DNA of 64,000 nt from an uncultured Acetatifactor sp. (GTDB lineage: Bacteria; Bacillota; Clostridia; Lachnospirales; Lachnospiraceae): assembly GCA_947627535.1 (NCBI GenBank), contig CANQWM010000001.1, positions 186,001 to 250,000 of the forward strand, given 5' to 3'. The translations under genes and the position numbers were made by a program. How positions within the stretch are numbered: position 1 is the stretch's first letter; every line of letters starts with the position of its first letter. A model generated the notes under the pieces. It was not told the DNA's origin, made no database searches, and saw only the letters and a list, made by a program, of their open reading frames with translations. This document shows, in pieces, positions 27,673-36,968 of the stretch.

Positions 27673-29277
27673 ATGAATCAGGTGGAAGTAAAAAGCAGAC
27701 AGCTGCAGGCCGTATCGATGGCGCTTACATTGCTTACGTTCGCCGTGGCTGCGAAACTGACAGGATACAACGGCGCGGCGTACCTGGCGGCGGCACTGGA
27801 GGCGGTGACGGTGGTGTGGGCCGTTGTGGGCGGGAACCTGGCGGATTCGCTGGGAAGGATTTTGCGGGTCAGGGGTTCCAGAGGGCAGTATAAAAACGCG
27901 GCCAGGCTCCGCAGAAATGCCATGATCTTTCAGATGGCCTTTGGGCTTGCGGGAAGTCTGCTGCTCTTTGCCGGGGCCGGATGGATCGCGGAGTCGGTAT
28001 TCCGGCTGCGGTACAGCATGTTCGTGCTCATGGTGCTTTCCCCCGTAGTCTTTCTGCGTTCCGTATCGTCCGTGCTGCTCGGTTATTTTCAGGGGGAGGG
28101 GACACAGCTGCCCACGGCCGTTTCGGGGATTCTGCGCCAGGTGTTCATTCTCGGGTTCAGTCTGCTGTTTGGCCGCCTGCTGGGGGATTACGGCCAAAAG
28201 GTGAGCAGGCTGCTGGTGCAGGAGAATTTTACTTCCATGTACGGCGGTGTGGGTGTAGGAATCGCTGTCAGTGTGTCGGAGGTCTTTATCGTGATCTTTC
28301 TGTACCTGATCTACCGCGGAAGCAGGCGGGGAAAGGAAAGGCTGAAGCAGGAGGGGATGCGCGGCGCGGCGGTCTCTTTTGCGGACAGCATCCGGATTCT
28401 CTGGGGCGGAAGGGGGCTGCATTGGCTGATGGAGCTTCTGCTGTTTTTGCCAATCCCTTTGGGCTTTATCTTTCTCCAGAAGAGAGCGCTGGGCGATGCG
28501 GCGGTCAGGGAGTATGGGATCTATGCGGCAATGTACTGGGTGCTGTGCGGGGTCTGTGTGTCGCTGGTGACGGCGCTGCTGCTTCCGGTGAGCGCCAGGA
28601 CGGCTGCCTGTCTCAGAAAGGACGAGCAGCGTTTCGCCCGGACTGTTTTTCAGAGCGGTATCCATATCGGGCTGGTTCACGCGCTGTTTGCCTCCGTGTT
28701 TCTGGCGGTGATGGCGCCCCAGCTTGCGGGTCTTTTCTGTCCCGGTACGGCGGATACGGCCAGACGTATGCTTCAGGGGGGAAGCTTCGCGGTAGTGCTG
28801 CTTGTGCTGATTTTTTATATCGGGCGCCTTCTGGTCATGACGGGCGGAAAGCTTCTGGTGCTGGGCGCCGTGGGAATATCGGATGTGGTTTATGTGGTTT
28901 CTGTGACGGTTCTCTTAAACACGGAAAAGACAGGGATATTGTCGTTAGTCTATGCGGGGGTGGCAGGGCTTTCGATTCTCCTGATCCTGCTTGGAACTTT
29001 CTGTTTCAGACAGATTCGGACGCAGCCTGACTGGCTGCAGCTGATCTTAAAGCCCGGGGGCGCGGCGGCCGGAGCCGGTCTGGTCTGCGCTCTGCTGGCA
29101 AAGCTGTTTACGCCCCATCTCGGAAACGGGGTGACGGTTTTAGCGGCGTTTTTGGTAAGCGGGGCTATATACTGGATGATCCTGCTTCTTGTCCGGGATT
29201 TCCGGGAACAGGAGTTGGAGGTTATTCCCGGCGGGAGACTGATCCGGTCTCTGGGACAGATGCTTCGTGTCTATTAA
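27673..29277 (+). CDS. MOP-superfamily flippase (MurJ/SpoVB/Wzx type)
   Basis: 534 aa with 12-14 hydrophobic segments over the whole length, and no soluble domain. The N-terminal half with SSVLLGYFQGEGTQLPTAV resembles the SpoVB/MurJ lipid-linked saccharide flippases, which often carry GYFQG-like motifs. The substrate could be lipid II or a teichoic or spore-cortex precursor. It follows ybeY by 10 bp. Confidence 0.75.
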   Translation: MNQVEVKSRQLQAVSMALTLLTFAVAAKLTGYNGAAYLAAALEAVTVVWAVVGGNLADSLGRILRVRGSRGQYKNAARLRRNAMIFQMAFGLAGSLLLFAGAGWIAESVFRLRYSMFVLMVLSPVVFLRSVSSVLLGYFQGEGTQLPTAVSGILRQVFILGFSLLFGRLLGDYGQKVSRLLVQENFTSMYGGVGVGIAVSVSEVFIVIFLYLIYRGSRRGKERLKQEGMRGAAVSFADSIRILWGGRGLHWLMELLLFLPIPLGFIFLQKRALGDAAVREYGIYAAMYWVLCGVCVSLVTALLLPVSARTAACLRKDEQRFARTVFQSGIHIGLVHALFASVFLAVMAPQLAGLFCPGTADTARRMLQGGSFAVVLLVLIFYIGRLLVMTGGKLLVLGAVGISDVVYVVSVTVLLNTEKTGILSLVYAGVAGLSILLILLGTFCFRQIRTQPDWLQLILKPGGAAAGAGLVCALLAKLFTPHLGNGVTVLAAFLVSGAIYWMILLLVRDFREQELEVIPGGRLIRSLGQMLRVY

Positions 29278-29332
29278 ATGTATAAGAAACGGAAAATCGG
29301 CTGATACTGATTACAAAGATCAGGAGAACAGT

Positions 29333-30058
29333 ATGAGATTTGTAAAAGGTATCGGCTTGTTTTTTGTATATCCGCTGACAATGCTTGCCCTTGGGTTTTA
29401 TGCGGGGATCGAGTTGACCCGGTATTATGACCTTGGAAAGGGGGAGCCGCTGCGCGCCCGGGAGATTGAGATTGTGGAGGGCGGAGCGCCGGGGGAGACC
29501 GCCGGAGAAGACACGGCGGCGGATCCTGTCCTGACCGGGGAAGACGGGGCGGCGCCTGCGGAAGAATCCCTGTCGGACGAGACGGCGGACGCGGAGGAGG
29601 TTTCCGCCTCGTCGGAGACCCTTTATGTGGGAACGGCTTATGTGCTGGAGGAGACGGATGTCCTGCGCCACACGGTTGTGGAGACAACTTGGAGCCTGCC
29701 GGATAAATATGTGGGAATGAACCGGGAACAGTTTCTGACCGCCATGGACACATACGCCGCTTCTCCGCCCTTAAAAGAGCTGGAGCGGGGGTTCGTGGGG
29801 CTGGAGGTGCTTTCCTTTGCTAGAGAGCGGGTGGTGGTCCGGATGAATTACCGATATGTCCAGCCAAGCGCCAGCTTTTATCTGGCGGCTTATGACGGCA
29901 AAGTGAGGGTGTATCTGGAGGATCAGTCCACGGTCTATATCGATACGGAGATTCCTATGGCTTCTCTCCCCTATGAGGTGCAGCAGAAGATTCTTCAGAT
30001 GATGCGGATTGAGGACGAGGAGACGCTTTATTATTTTCTGGAGACGTATTCCTCTTAG
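29333..30058 (+). CDS. membrane-anchored protein of unknown function
   Basis: 241 aa. One N-terminal helix (about 5-25, GIGLFFVYPLTMLALGFYAG), an acidic Ala/Glu-rich linker (about 45-100), and a soluble domain rich in beta strands (VVVRMNYRYVQPSASFYLAAYDGKVRVYL). No motif recognised. An AGGAGA site supports the ATG at 29333 over the earlier in-frame 29267. The 3' end is followed by a low-complexity array. Confidence 0.65.
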   Translation: MRFVKGIGLFFVYPLTMLALGFYAGIELTRYYDLGKGEPLRAREIEIVEGGAPGETAGEDTAADPVLTGEDGAAPAEESLSDETADAEEVSASSETLYVGTAYVLEETDVLRHTVVETTWSLPDKYVGMNREQFLTAMDTYAASPPLKELERGFVGLEVLSFARERVVVRMNYRYVQPSASFYLAAYDGKVRVYLEDQSTVYIDTEIPMASLPYEVQQKILQMMRIEDEETLYYFLETYSS

Positions 30059-30165
30059 CCGGAGACTTGCTCTGGCGGGCATTGCGCCGGGAGCGGGTGG
30101 CTTTGCGCCGCGGTTTCTCTCTGTGTTTAGGACGGATGAAGCGCCGGTGTGTCGGGCAGCGGATT

Positions 30166-30291
30166 GCGAAGAGCGAGAAGCGAGAAACGAAAAGCGAAGA
30201 ACGAAACGCGAGAAGCGGAGTGCGAAGAGCGAAAAGCGGAGTGCGAAGAACGAGAAGCGAAAAGCAGAATGCGAAGAATGAAGAGCGGGAT
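30166..30291 (+). repeat. heptanucleotide tandem array, 18 units
   Basis: Eighteen consecutive 7-bp units of consensus GCGAARA/GCGAGAA, counted from 30166 to 30291. Clean units include GCGAAGA at 30166, 30194, 30222, 30243 and 30271. It lies between two genes, ending 46 bp before the next start. The frame stays open through the array into the next gene, giving a basic and acidic low-complexity stretch if translated. Confidence 0.85.
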
Positions 30292-30336
30292 TATGAGACG
30301 GGTCGTGTCCGACATGGCCGCGGGGAGGAAACGGGA

Positions 30337-31569
30337 ATGTCCAGAATCAAAATCGGAGTCATAGGGGGCGGCGCAGCCGGCATGACGGCTGCCATCACAG
30401 CGGCAAGGCAGGGAGCGGAGGTGACGGTTCTGGAGGGAACAGACCGCCTTGGGAAAAAGCTTCTCTCCACGGGGAACGGAAAGTGCAATCTTGGGAACCG
30501 GAATCTGGATGTAAAAGAGTATTACTGCGGCGAGCCGGAAAAACTCGCGGGTTTTCTGGAACGGTTCGGCACGGAGGACGCCGTTTCCTTCTTTCAGGGA
30601 ATCGGCGTGATGCTGAAGGAGAAGAACGGCCTGCTCTATCCTGCCTGCGAACAGGCTTCGGCGGTGCAGGATGCCCTGCGGTATGAGCTCACGGCGCTGG
30701 GCGTGCGTCAGGTGACGGCATGCAAAGTAAGCGATGTGGAGCGGGACGTGTCGGGCGAAATCCGGGTGTCGGGGGGCGGAGAAAGCTTTTTGTTTGACAG
30801 GGTGATTCTTGCCTGTGGAGGGAAGGCGGCGCCGAAGACCGGTTCCGACGGCAGCGGCTTTGCGTTGGCGAAGCGGCTCGGCCACAGCCTGACGCCTACG
30901 GTTCCCGCACTGGTTCAGCTAAAGTGCGGGGAGACTTACCTGAAAGGTGTGGCCGGCGTGAGGGCCGACGCGCAGATATCGGTGCTCTCCGGCGGGGAAC
31001 GTGTCGCGGCGGAGCGGGGAGAGCTGCAGATCACGGATTACGGTCTTTCCGGCATCCCGGTATTTCAGGTAAGCCGTCTGGTCAATTACCTGCTGGCGGA
31101 CGGAAAGGAAGTCCGGATCTGTGTGGACTTTCTGCCGGATTATGGGAGGGAGGAATATGAACGGCTGCTTACATCAAGGGAACTCCTGCTGCGGGACGGA
31201 AGGACCGTGGAAGCGTATTTTACCGGGATGTTACATAAAAAATTGATGATGCTGTTTCTCAGATCGGCCGGGCTGAAACCCGGGGACGCGGTTCGGGATG
31301 CGGACAGGAAGGCGCTCGAAGAAGTCTTCCGGCTCTGCAGAGAGTGGACGCTGCATGTGACGGGGAGCAATTCTTATGACAACGCTCAGGTCTGCGCAGG
31401 CGGGGTTCCGCTTTCGGAGGTGACGGACCGGCTGGAATCCGTCAGGACGCCCGGCGTGTACTTTGCCGGTGAAATCCTTGATGTGGACGGAAAATGCGGC
31501 GGATACAATCTCCACTGGGCGTGGTGCAGCGGGTATCTGGCGGCCATGGCCGCCGCAGGGGAGGGCTGA
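30337..31569 (+). CDS. HI0933-like flavoprotein (BaiN/YhiN family)
   Basis: 410-aa NAD(P)/FAD-dependent oxidoreductase. The FAD fold IGVIGGGAAGMTAAITAARQG is at the N-terminus, followed by STGNGKCNLGNRN, which is diagnostic of the family. The C-terminal FAD closure is YFAGEILDVDGKCGGYNLHWA. Some members (BaiN) act in bile-acid dehydroxylation in gut clostridia, but most are uncharacterised, so the substrate is open. The start at 30337 has a GGGGAGG site; the open frame reaching back to 30067 runs through the 7-bp array and is probably not translated. Confidence 0.85.
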   Translation: MSRIKIGVIGGGAAGMTAAITAARQGAEVTVLEGTDRLGKKLLSTGNGKCNLGNRNLDVKEYYCGEPEKLAGFLERFGTEDAVSFFQGIGVMLKEKNGLLYPACEQASAVQDALRYELTALGVRQVTACKVSDVERDVSGEIRVSGGGESFLFDRVILACGGKAAPKTGSDGSGFALAKRLGHSLTPTVPALVQLKCGETYLKGVAGVRADAQISVLSGGERVAAERGELQITDYGLSGIPVFQVSRLVNYLLADGKEVRICVDFLPDYGREEYERLLTSRELLLRDGRTVEAYFTGMLHKKLMMLFLRSAGLKPGDAVRDADRKALEEVFRLCREWTLHVTGSNSYDNAQVCAGGVPLSEVTDRLESVRTPGVYFAGEILDVDGKCGGYNLHWAWCSGYLAAMAAAGEG

Positions 31570-31573
31570 GACA

Positions 31574-33265
31574 ATGCTGCGTCTGAATCAGGTAAAGGCG
31601 GAAGCGGGCCGGAAGATCAGTCCCAAGATGATGGCCGCCGGGTTCCTTAAGATATCTCCTGGGGACATAAAAAGTGTAAAGATCATAAGACGTTCCGTGG
31701 ACGCAAGGAAGAAACCGGAAATATTTTATATTTATACGCTGGACGTGGAGGTAAAGGATCAGGAGCGCGTCCTCAGGAGGTTCCGGGGCAGGGATGGCCT
31801 GGTAAGTCCTGTCAGGCCCGTTGTCTACCGCTTCCCGGGGCCGGGGGAGAGGACGCTGTCAAAGCCCCCCGTCATCGTGGGGATGGGGCCGGCAGGGTTG
31901 TTCTGCGGCTATTTTCTGGCGCTTGGCGGCTATCGGCCCATTCTGCTGGAGCGGGGAAAATGCGTGGAGGAAAGACAGGAGGACGTGGAACGATTCTGGA
32001 AGACAGGGCAGCTGGATCCCTCTTCAAACGTGCAGTTCGGCGAGGGCGGGGCAGGCGCCTTCTCCGACGGAAAGTTAAACACGCTTGTAAAGGACAGGGA
32101 CGGCAGAAACGGTGTGGTGCTGGAAACGCTTGTGAAGTTCGGGGCGAAGGACAGTATCCTGTACGAGGCGAAACCTCATATCGGGACGGATGTGCTGTGC
32201 CGGATCGTGGGGGAAATGAGAAGGGAGATCCTGAGACTTGGGGGAACGGTGCGGTTCTCGTGTCAGGTGACGAAGCTTTTGACTCAGGACGGCAGAATTT
32301 CGGGCGTTGAGGTGAACGGGACGGAGACGCTGGACTGCGGACAAGTGGTGCTGGCCTGCGGTCACAGCGCGAGAGACACCTTTGAAACGCTTTACCGACA
32401 GGGCGTCCCCATGGAGGCAAAGAGCTTTGCGGTGGGGTTGCGGGTGGAGCATCTGCAGTCCATGATCAACGAGAGCCAGTACGGAAAGGCCGATCCGGGA
32501 GAGCTGGGGGCGGCGTCCTATAAGGTGACGGCGCAGGCGTCCGACGGCAGGAGCGTGTACTCTTTCTGTATGTGTCCCGGGGGATATGTGGTAAACGCAT
32601 CCTCCGAGTCCGGCAGGACGGCGGTGAACGGCATGAGCTACAGCGGACGCAGTGGGCGAAACGCCAACAGCGCGGTTGTCGTCTCGGTGACCCCGGAGGA
32701 TTTCGGGTCTGACCATCCGCTGGCGGGCGTGGAATTTCAGAGACGGCTGGAGGAAAAAGCGTATGAACTTGGAGGCGGAAAGATCCCTGTCCAAAGGTAC
32801 GGGGATTTCCGCCGCCAGGTGGAGAGAGAAGCGGACGAATCGGACAGGTCGAACGAATCGGAGAGGACGTACAGATCGGCCGGTTCGGACAGGTCGTGCG
32901 AAACGAACGGCTCGGCAGACGGGGCGGATTCTCCGCAGCCCCAATGCGCGGGAGCGTATGTCTGGGCCGACGTGAGCAGGATCCTGCCGCCGGCCTGCAG
33001 CAGGGCTTTCGTGGAAGGGATGTCCGCCTTCGGGAGACAGATCCGGGGATTTGACAGGCCGGATACGCTGGTTTCCGGCGTGGAGAGCAGAACGTCATCC
33101 CCGGTGAGGATCAGCCGGGACGAGACGTTGCAGTCTGCGGTAAGGGGACTTTATCCCTGCGGGGAAGGTGCGGGATACGCCGGCGGGATCACATCCGCCG
33201 CCATGGACGGCCTGCGGGTGGCGGAGGCCATCGCGGCGGAGTATATGCCGTTTCGACATGGCTGA
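31574..33265 (+). CDS. FAD-dependent dehydrogenase-like protein
   Basis: 563 aa of the family often annotated as NAD(FAD)-utilising dehydrogenase. The N-terminal domain (about 1-85) holds IIRRSVDARKKPEIFYIYTL, and the FAD motif is PPVIVGMGPAGLFCGYFLAL. Other conserved blocks are NVQFGEGGAGAFSDGKLNTL, FCMCPGGYVVNAS and the C-terminal CGEGAGYAGGITSAAMDGL. A low-complexity Ser/Asp/Glu/Arg insert lies at about residues 418-455. It starts 5 bp after the previous flavoprotein stop, with GGGGAGGG upstream. Substrate unknown. Confidence 0.85.
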   Translation: MLRLNQVKAEAGRKISPKMMAAGFLKISPGDIKSVKIIRRSVDARKKPEIFYIYTLDVEVKDQERVLRRFRGRDGLVSPVRPVVYRFPGPGERTLSKPPVIVGMGPAGLFCGYFLALGGYRPILLERGKCVEERQEDVERFWKTGQLDPSSNVQFGEGGAGAFSDGKLNTLVKDRDGRNGVVLETLVKFGAKDSILYEAKPHIGTDVLCRIVGEMRREILRLGGTVRFSCQVTKLLTQDGRISGVEVNGTETLDCGQVVLACGHSARDTFETLYRQGVPMEAKSFAVGLRVEHLQSMINESQYGKADPGELGAASYKVTAQASDGRSVYSFCMCPGGYVVNASSESGRTAVNGMSYSGRSGRNANSAVVVSVTPEDFGSDHPLAGVEFQRRLEEKAYELGGGKIPVQRYGDFRRQVEREADESDRSNESERTYRSAGSDRSCETNGSADGADSPQPQCAGAYVWADVSRILPPACSRAFVEGMSAFGRQIRGFDRPDTLVSGVESRTSSPVRISRDETLQSAVRGLYPCGEGAGYAGGITSAAMDGLRVAEAIAAEYMPFRHG

Positions 33266-33273
33266 AAACGATT

Positions 33274-33300
33274 CCGGATCCGGTTTCCGGCCGGATCTGG
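33274..33300 (+). repeat. 10-bp hairpin after the flavoprotein pair
   Basis: CCGGATCCGG (33274-33283) pairs with CCGGATCTGG (33291-33300) through one G-T pair, loop of 7. No T-run follows, so a terminator role is weak. Confidence 0.4.
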
Positions 33301-33314
33301 TCCGGTGATAAGGA

Positions 33315-33343
33315 TTGACGCTTCCGGTAAAATACAGTAAAAT
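33315..33343 (+). promoter_or_regulatory. candidate promoter for proB
   Basis: TTGACG (33315-33320), 17 bp, TAAAAT (33338-33343). 65 bp before the proB start. Confidence 0.6.
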
Positions 33344-33407
33344 ATCTTATGGCAGGAAATCAGTTAAAATCGGCGCGTAAAAGACGCAGACAGGCGGAAA
33401 TGACAGG

Positions 33408-34277
33408 ATGAGCACATTGAGGGAACAGATGAGGGATAAAAAACGGATCGTGGTGAAGATCGGTTCTTCCTCCCTGACGCACCCGGAGACGGGGGACATG
33501 GATTATATCCGCATAGAAAAGCTGGTGCGCGAGCTCAGCGATATCAGGAACCGGGGCAGGGAAGTGATCCTTGTGACCTCCGGCGCCATTGCGGCGGGAA
33601 AGAATGCGGTGAACCGGCGGGATCTGCGGGTGGACAGCAAGGCGGAAAGCCTTGCCGTAAAACAGGCGTGCTCCGCGGTTGGGCAGGCGAGACTGATGAT
33701 GACGTACCAGAGACTTTTTGCGGAGTATAATCAAGTGGCGGCCCAGATCCTGATGACAAAGAACACCATTGTGGACGACCTGAACCGTTACAACGCCCAC
33801 AATACTTTTTCGGAGCTTCTGAAAATGGGGACAATCCCCATTGTGAACGAGAATGATACCATCGCTACTTATGAGATTGAATTTGGGGACAACGACACGC
33901 TGTCCGCGGTGGTGGCGGCGCTGGTAGAGGCGGATCTGCTGATCCTTTTGTCCGATATCGACGGCCTTTATACGGACGATCCCAGAAAAAATCCCAACGC
34001 GGAATTTATTTCCCAGGTGGATGAACTGTCGGAGAAGCTGATGGAAATGGGGAAGGAGTCTACCGGGAGCAGCGTGGGAACCGGCGGTATGAACACAAAG
34101 CTGATCGCGGCGCAGATCGCAACCAAGTCCAATGTGGACATGATTATTGCCAACAGCCGGGACATCGGCATACTGCACAGGATCCTGGACGGCTGCCAGG
34201 AGGGCACACTGTTTACAGCCAGAAAGGATGAAAACTTTGATCTCCCCGGTTTTGTGAGCAATCTGCACAAGAACTGA
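33408..34277 (+). CDS. proB: glutamate 5-kinase
   Basis: First step of proline synthesis: phosphorylates glutamate to gamma-glutamyl phosphate. 289 aa, with the amino-acid-kinase domain only (VVKIGSSSLTH, VTSGAIAAGKNAV, NENDTIA and LLSDIDGLYTDDPR); the C-terminal PUA domain of longer ProB enzymes is absent, as in some other Bacillota. proA is two genes downstream, with a folate enzyme gene between. Confidence 0.95.
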   Translation: MSTLREQMRDKKRIVVKIGSSSLTHPETGDMDYIRIEKLVRELSDIRNRGREVILVTSGAIAAGKNAVNRRDLRVDSKAESLAVKQACSAVGQARLMMTYQRLFAEYNQVAAQILMTKNTIVDDLNRYNAHNTFSELLKMGTIPIVNENDTIATYEIEFGDNDTLSAVVAALVEADLLILLSDIDGLYTDDPRKNPNAEFISQVDELSEKLMEMGKESTGSSVGTGGMNTKLIAAQIATKSNVDMIIANSRDIGILHRILDGCQEGTLFTARKDENFDLPGFVSNLHKN

Positions 34278-34331
34278 CGCATCTGTCCGATATGGCGGAG
34301 ACAAAAAACGCGGGAAGCGTATGGAAAATCC

Positions 34332-34931
34332 ATGGAAACAAAGCGGGACAATGAAGAAATAAGAGAAATCAGAAGCCGTCTGCGGCGCAGGGCGCTGAAA
34401 GCGCGGGAGAATTTAAGCCCGCAGGAGAGAAGGCGGGGGGCTGTGCTGATGACGGAACGGATCCTGGGGCATCAGTGGTTTTACGGCTCAGATATTTTTC
34501 TGGGCTTTGTAAGCTTTGGAAGCGAGATAGATACCCACGAACTGCTGAGAGAAGCAATTCGGCTTGGAAAGAAGGTATATGTTCCAAAAGTGACGGAAGC
34601 GTCAGAAAAAATGGAAATGCAGTTTTACAGACTGACGGATATGTCTGAATTAAGGGAAGGGTATCGGGGAATCCCGGAACCGTCGGGGGAGACGCCGGCG
34701 TATCTGTATGATCCGGCGCAGGCGCAGAGAACGCTTCTTCTGATGCCGGGGGCCGCCTTTGACGGATACCGGAACAGGCTGGGTTATGGGAAGGGATATT
34801 ATGACGCCTTTCTGGCGGATAAAGGGGCGCTTTGGCTGCGCAGTATCGCGGTGGGATTTTTATGTCAGATGACGGAAGAAATCCCGGCCAGAGAGGGCGA
34901 TATCAAACCTTATCAGGTACTCTGTTTTTGA
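34332..34931 (+). CDS. 5-formyltetrahydrofolate cyclo-ligase
   Basis: 199 aa. Converts 5-formyl-THF to 5,10-methenyl-THF with ATP. The basic N-terminal RSRLRRRALKAREN is typical, with the MPGAAFDGYRNRLGYGKGYYD motif near the C-terminus and VPKVTE in the middle. It sits between proB and proA, an unrelated but probably co-transcribed position. Confidence 0.93.
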   Translation: METKRDNEEIREIRSRLRRRALKARENLSPQERRRGAVLMTERILGHQWFYGSDIFLGFVSFGSEIDTHELLREAIRLGKKVYVPKVTEASEKMEMQFYRLTDMSELREGYRGIPEPSGETPAYLYDPAQAQRTLLLMPGAAFDGYRNRLGYGKGYYDAFLADKGALWLRSIAVGFLCQMTEEIPAREGDIKPYQVLCF

Positions 34932-34946
34932 GGAAGGGAGCGTTTT

Positions 34947-36194
34947 ATGACGGATCTTAAGGAGATGGGACGGCGCGCGGCGTCGGTAAAGCTGGCGCTG
35001 CAGGGGTTGTCTGAGGAAGAGAAAAACAGCGCGCTGCTGGCTGCGGCGAAGCGGCTGAAGGAGGAAACCGGCGAGATTCTTGCCGCCAATGAAAAGGACA
35101 TGGAGGCAGCCCGGAAGAACGGTATGAGTCCGGGGATGCTGGACAGACTGCGGCTTGACCCAGGGCGGATCGAATCCATGGCGGAGGGGCTTTGTCAGAT
35201 CGCGGATCTGCCGGACTGTATCGGCGAGTGTATGGAAGAGTTTGAGCGCCCCAACGGGCTGAAAATCAGGAAGATCCGTGTGCCGCTTGGGGTTGTGGGA
35301 ATCATCTATGAGGCGCGGCCGAATGTGACCGCCGACGCCTTCGGACTCTGCTTTAAAACCGGAAATGCCGTGATCCTGAAGGGGGGAAGCGACGCCATCC
35401 ATTCCAACAAGGCGATCGTTCAGGCGCTCCGGGGGGCACTGGCACAATGCGGGATACCGGAAGATGTCTTGCAGCTGATCTGCGACACGGACCGGGCGGT
35501 GACGGTGGAGTTTATGAAGCTGAAAGAGTATATTGATGTGCTGATTCCCAGAGGGAGCGCGGGATTGATTCGAAGCGTGGTGGAAAACAGCACGGTTCCC
35601 GTGATCGAGACGGGGACCGGAAACTGTCATGTGTATGTGGACAAGGACGCGGATCTCGACATGGCGGTGAAGATCATATTCAATGCAAAGACCCAGCGGA
35701 TCGGCGTGTGCAATGCCTGTGAGTCCCTTGTGGTGCACAGTGCGGTGAGAGAGACGTTTCTGCCGAAGCTGAAAGAAGCTCTGGATGAGAAGAAGGTGGA
35801 GCTTCGGGGTGACGGGAGAGTACGGGAGGTGCTTCCGGACTGTGTTCCGGCGCGGGAGGAAGATTACGGGACGGAGTATCTGGATTATATTCTGTCCCTG
35901 AAGACAGTGGACTCTCTGGAGGAGGCTATCGCCCATATCAACCGTTACAACACGAAGCATTCCGACTGTATCGTCACGGAAAATCCGGAAGCTGCCCAGC
36001 GCTTTTTAAACCAGGTGGACGCGGCCTGCGTCTATTGGAATGCCTCCACCCGGTTTACGGACGGATTTGAGTTCGGGTTCGGGGCGGAAATCGGGATCAG
36101 CACCCAGAAGCTTCACGCCAGAGGGCCGATGGGCCTGAAGGAACTGACCTCCTATAAATATACGATCTTCGGAAACGGGCAGGTGAGAGGGTAA
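34947..36194 (+). CDS. proA: gamma-glutamyl phosphate reductase
   Basis: Second step of proline synthesis, NADPH-dependent, yielding glutamate semialdehyde. 415 aa, full length. Catalytic Cys in [12 protein letters not shown]; cofactor-side motifs [13 protein letters not shown] and [13 protein letters not shown]-terminal [19 protein letters not shown]. Ribosome site GAGGAAGGGAG upstream. Confidence 0.96.
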   Translation: MTDLKEMGRRAASVKLALQGLSEEEKNSALLAAAKRLKEETGEILAANEKDMEAARKNGMSPGMLDRLRLDPGRIESMAEGLCQIADLPDCIGECMEEFERPNGLKIRKIRVPLGVVGIIYEARPNVTADAFGLCFKTGNAVILKGGSDAIHSNKAIVQALRGALAQCGIPEDVLQLICDTDRAVTVEFMKLKEYIDVLIPRGSAGLIRSVVENSTVPVIETGTGNCHVYVDKDADLDMAVKIIFNAKTQRIGVCNACESLVVHSAVRETFLPKLKEALDEKKVELRGDGRVREVLPDCVPAREEDYGTEYLDYILSLKTVDSLEEAIAHINRYNTKHSDCIVTENPEAAQRFLNQVDAACVYWNASTRFTDGFEFGFGAEIGISTQKLHARGPMGLKELTSYKYTIFGNGQVRG

Positions 36195-36204
36195 ATTGCC
36201 GGGC

Positions 36205-36233
36205 TTGTTTTATGGGGCTGTGTGATGTAAAAT
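36205..36233 (+). promoter_or_regulatory. candidate promoter for thyX-ppa
   Basis: TTGTTT (36205-36210), 17 bp, TAAAAT (36228-36233), 40 bp before thyX. Confidence 0.5.
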
Positions 36234-36272
36234 AACAGCAGAAAGAGGAGAAGCGGAAAGGAAGAGGCACAC

Positions 36273-36947
36273 ATGAAAACATTGAAGGCAGGGTATGAAA
36301 TCCTGACCCCTATTTCGGAGAACGGTCTGGCGGAATTGCAGCATATTGAAAGGATCGGGCGCGTCTGTTACAAGAGCGAGGGAAAGATAACGCAGGACGG
36401 GGAGAGTGCGAAAAAATTTGTAAAAATGCTGATCGACAGAGGGCATGAGGCGATGCTGGAGCATTCCACCCTTTCGGTGAAATTTACGGTGGACAGGGGG
36501 GTATCCCATGAGATCGTCCGCCACAGGATCGCATCCTTCGCGCAGGAGAGCACGAGATATGTCAATTATTCCTTGGATAAGTTCGGAAACGAAGTCAATT
36601 ATATTGATCTGGAGGGCGGGATCCGTCTGGACAACAAGATGAAGGAGATGGACGGGGAGACGGTGGCCGCGATTCTTGCACAGTGGCGCGAGGCCATGAC
36701 GCAGGCGGAGGCTCACTACATGAAAATGCTGGAGCTGGGAGCAACGCCCCAGATCGCCCGTTCCGTGCTGCCGAACAGTACGAAGACGGAACTTACCGTC
36801 ACGGCAAATTACAGGGAGTGGCGGAATTTCTTTAAGCTGCGGACGGAAAAGACGGCACATCCCCAGATGCGGGAGGTTACGATCCCGCTGCTCAATGAGC
36901 TGAAAGGGAAGCTGCCTGTGATCTTTGAAGACATCGAGGTGGAGTGA
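36273..36947 (+). CDS. thyX: FAD-dependent thymidylate synthase
   Basis: 224 aa. Makes dTMP from dUMP with methylene-THF, FAD and NADPH. The ThyX signature RHRxxSxxxxSxR appears as RHRIASFAQESTR at residues 83-95. The end of the active site is ARSVLPNSTKTELTVTANYREW. No thyA is seen in the window. Ribosome site GGAAAGGAAGAGG. Confidence 0.95.
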   Translation: MKTLKAGYEILTPISENGLAELQHIERIGRVCYKSEGKITQDGESAKKFVKMLIDRGHEAMLEHSTLSVKFTVDRGVSHEIVRHRIASFAQESTRYVNYSLDKFGNEVNYIDLEGGIRLDNKMKEMDGETVAAILAQWREAMTQAEAHYMKMLELGATPQIARSVLPNSTKTELTVTANYREWRNFFKLRTEKTAHPQMREVTIPLLNELKGKLPVIFEDIEVE

Positions 36948-36968
36948 CATCTCAGAAAAGAGGACATC

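Noticed and set aside
30166..30291. CRISPR-like array
   Set aside because: Units are contiguous 7-mers with no spacers and no cas genes.
30067..30336. N-terminal extension of the flavoprotein through the 7-bp array
   Set aside because: TTG start without a good ribosome site; the encoded stretch is pure repeat; ATG 30337 begins the conserved FAD motif.
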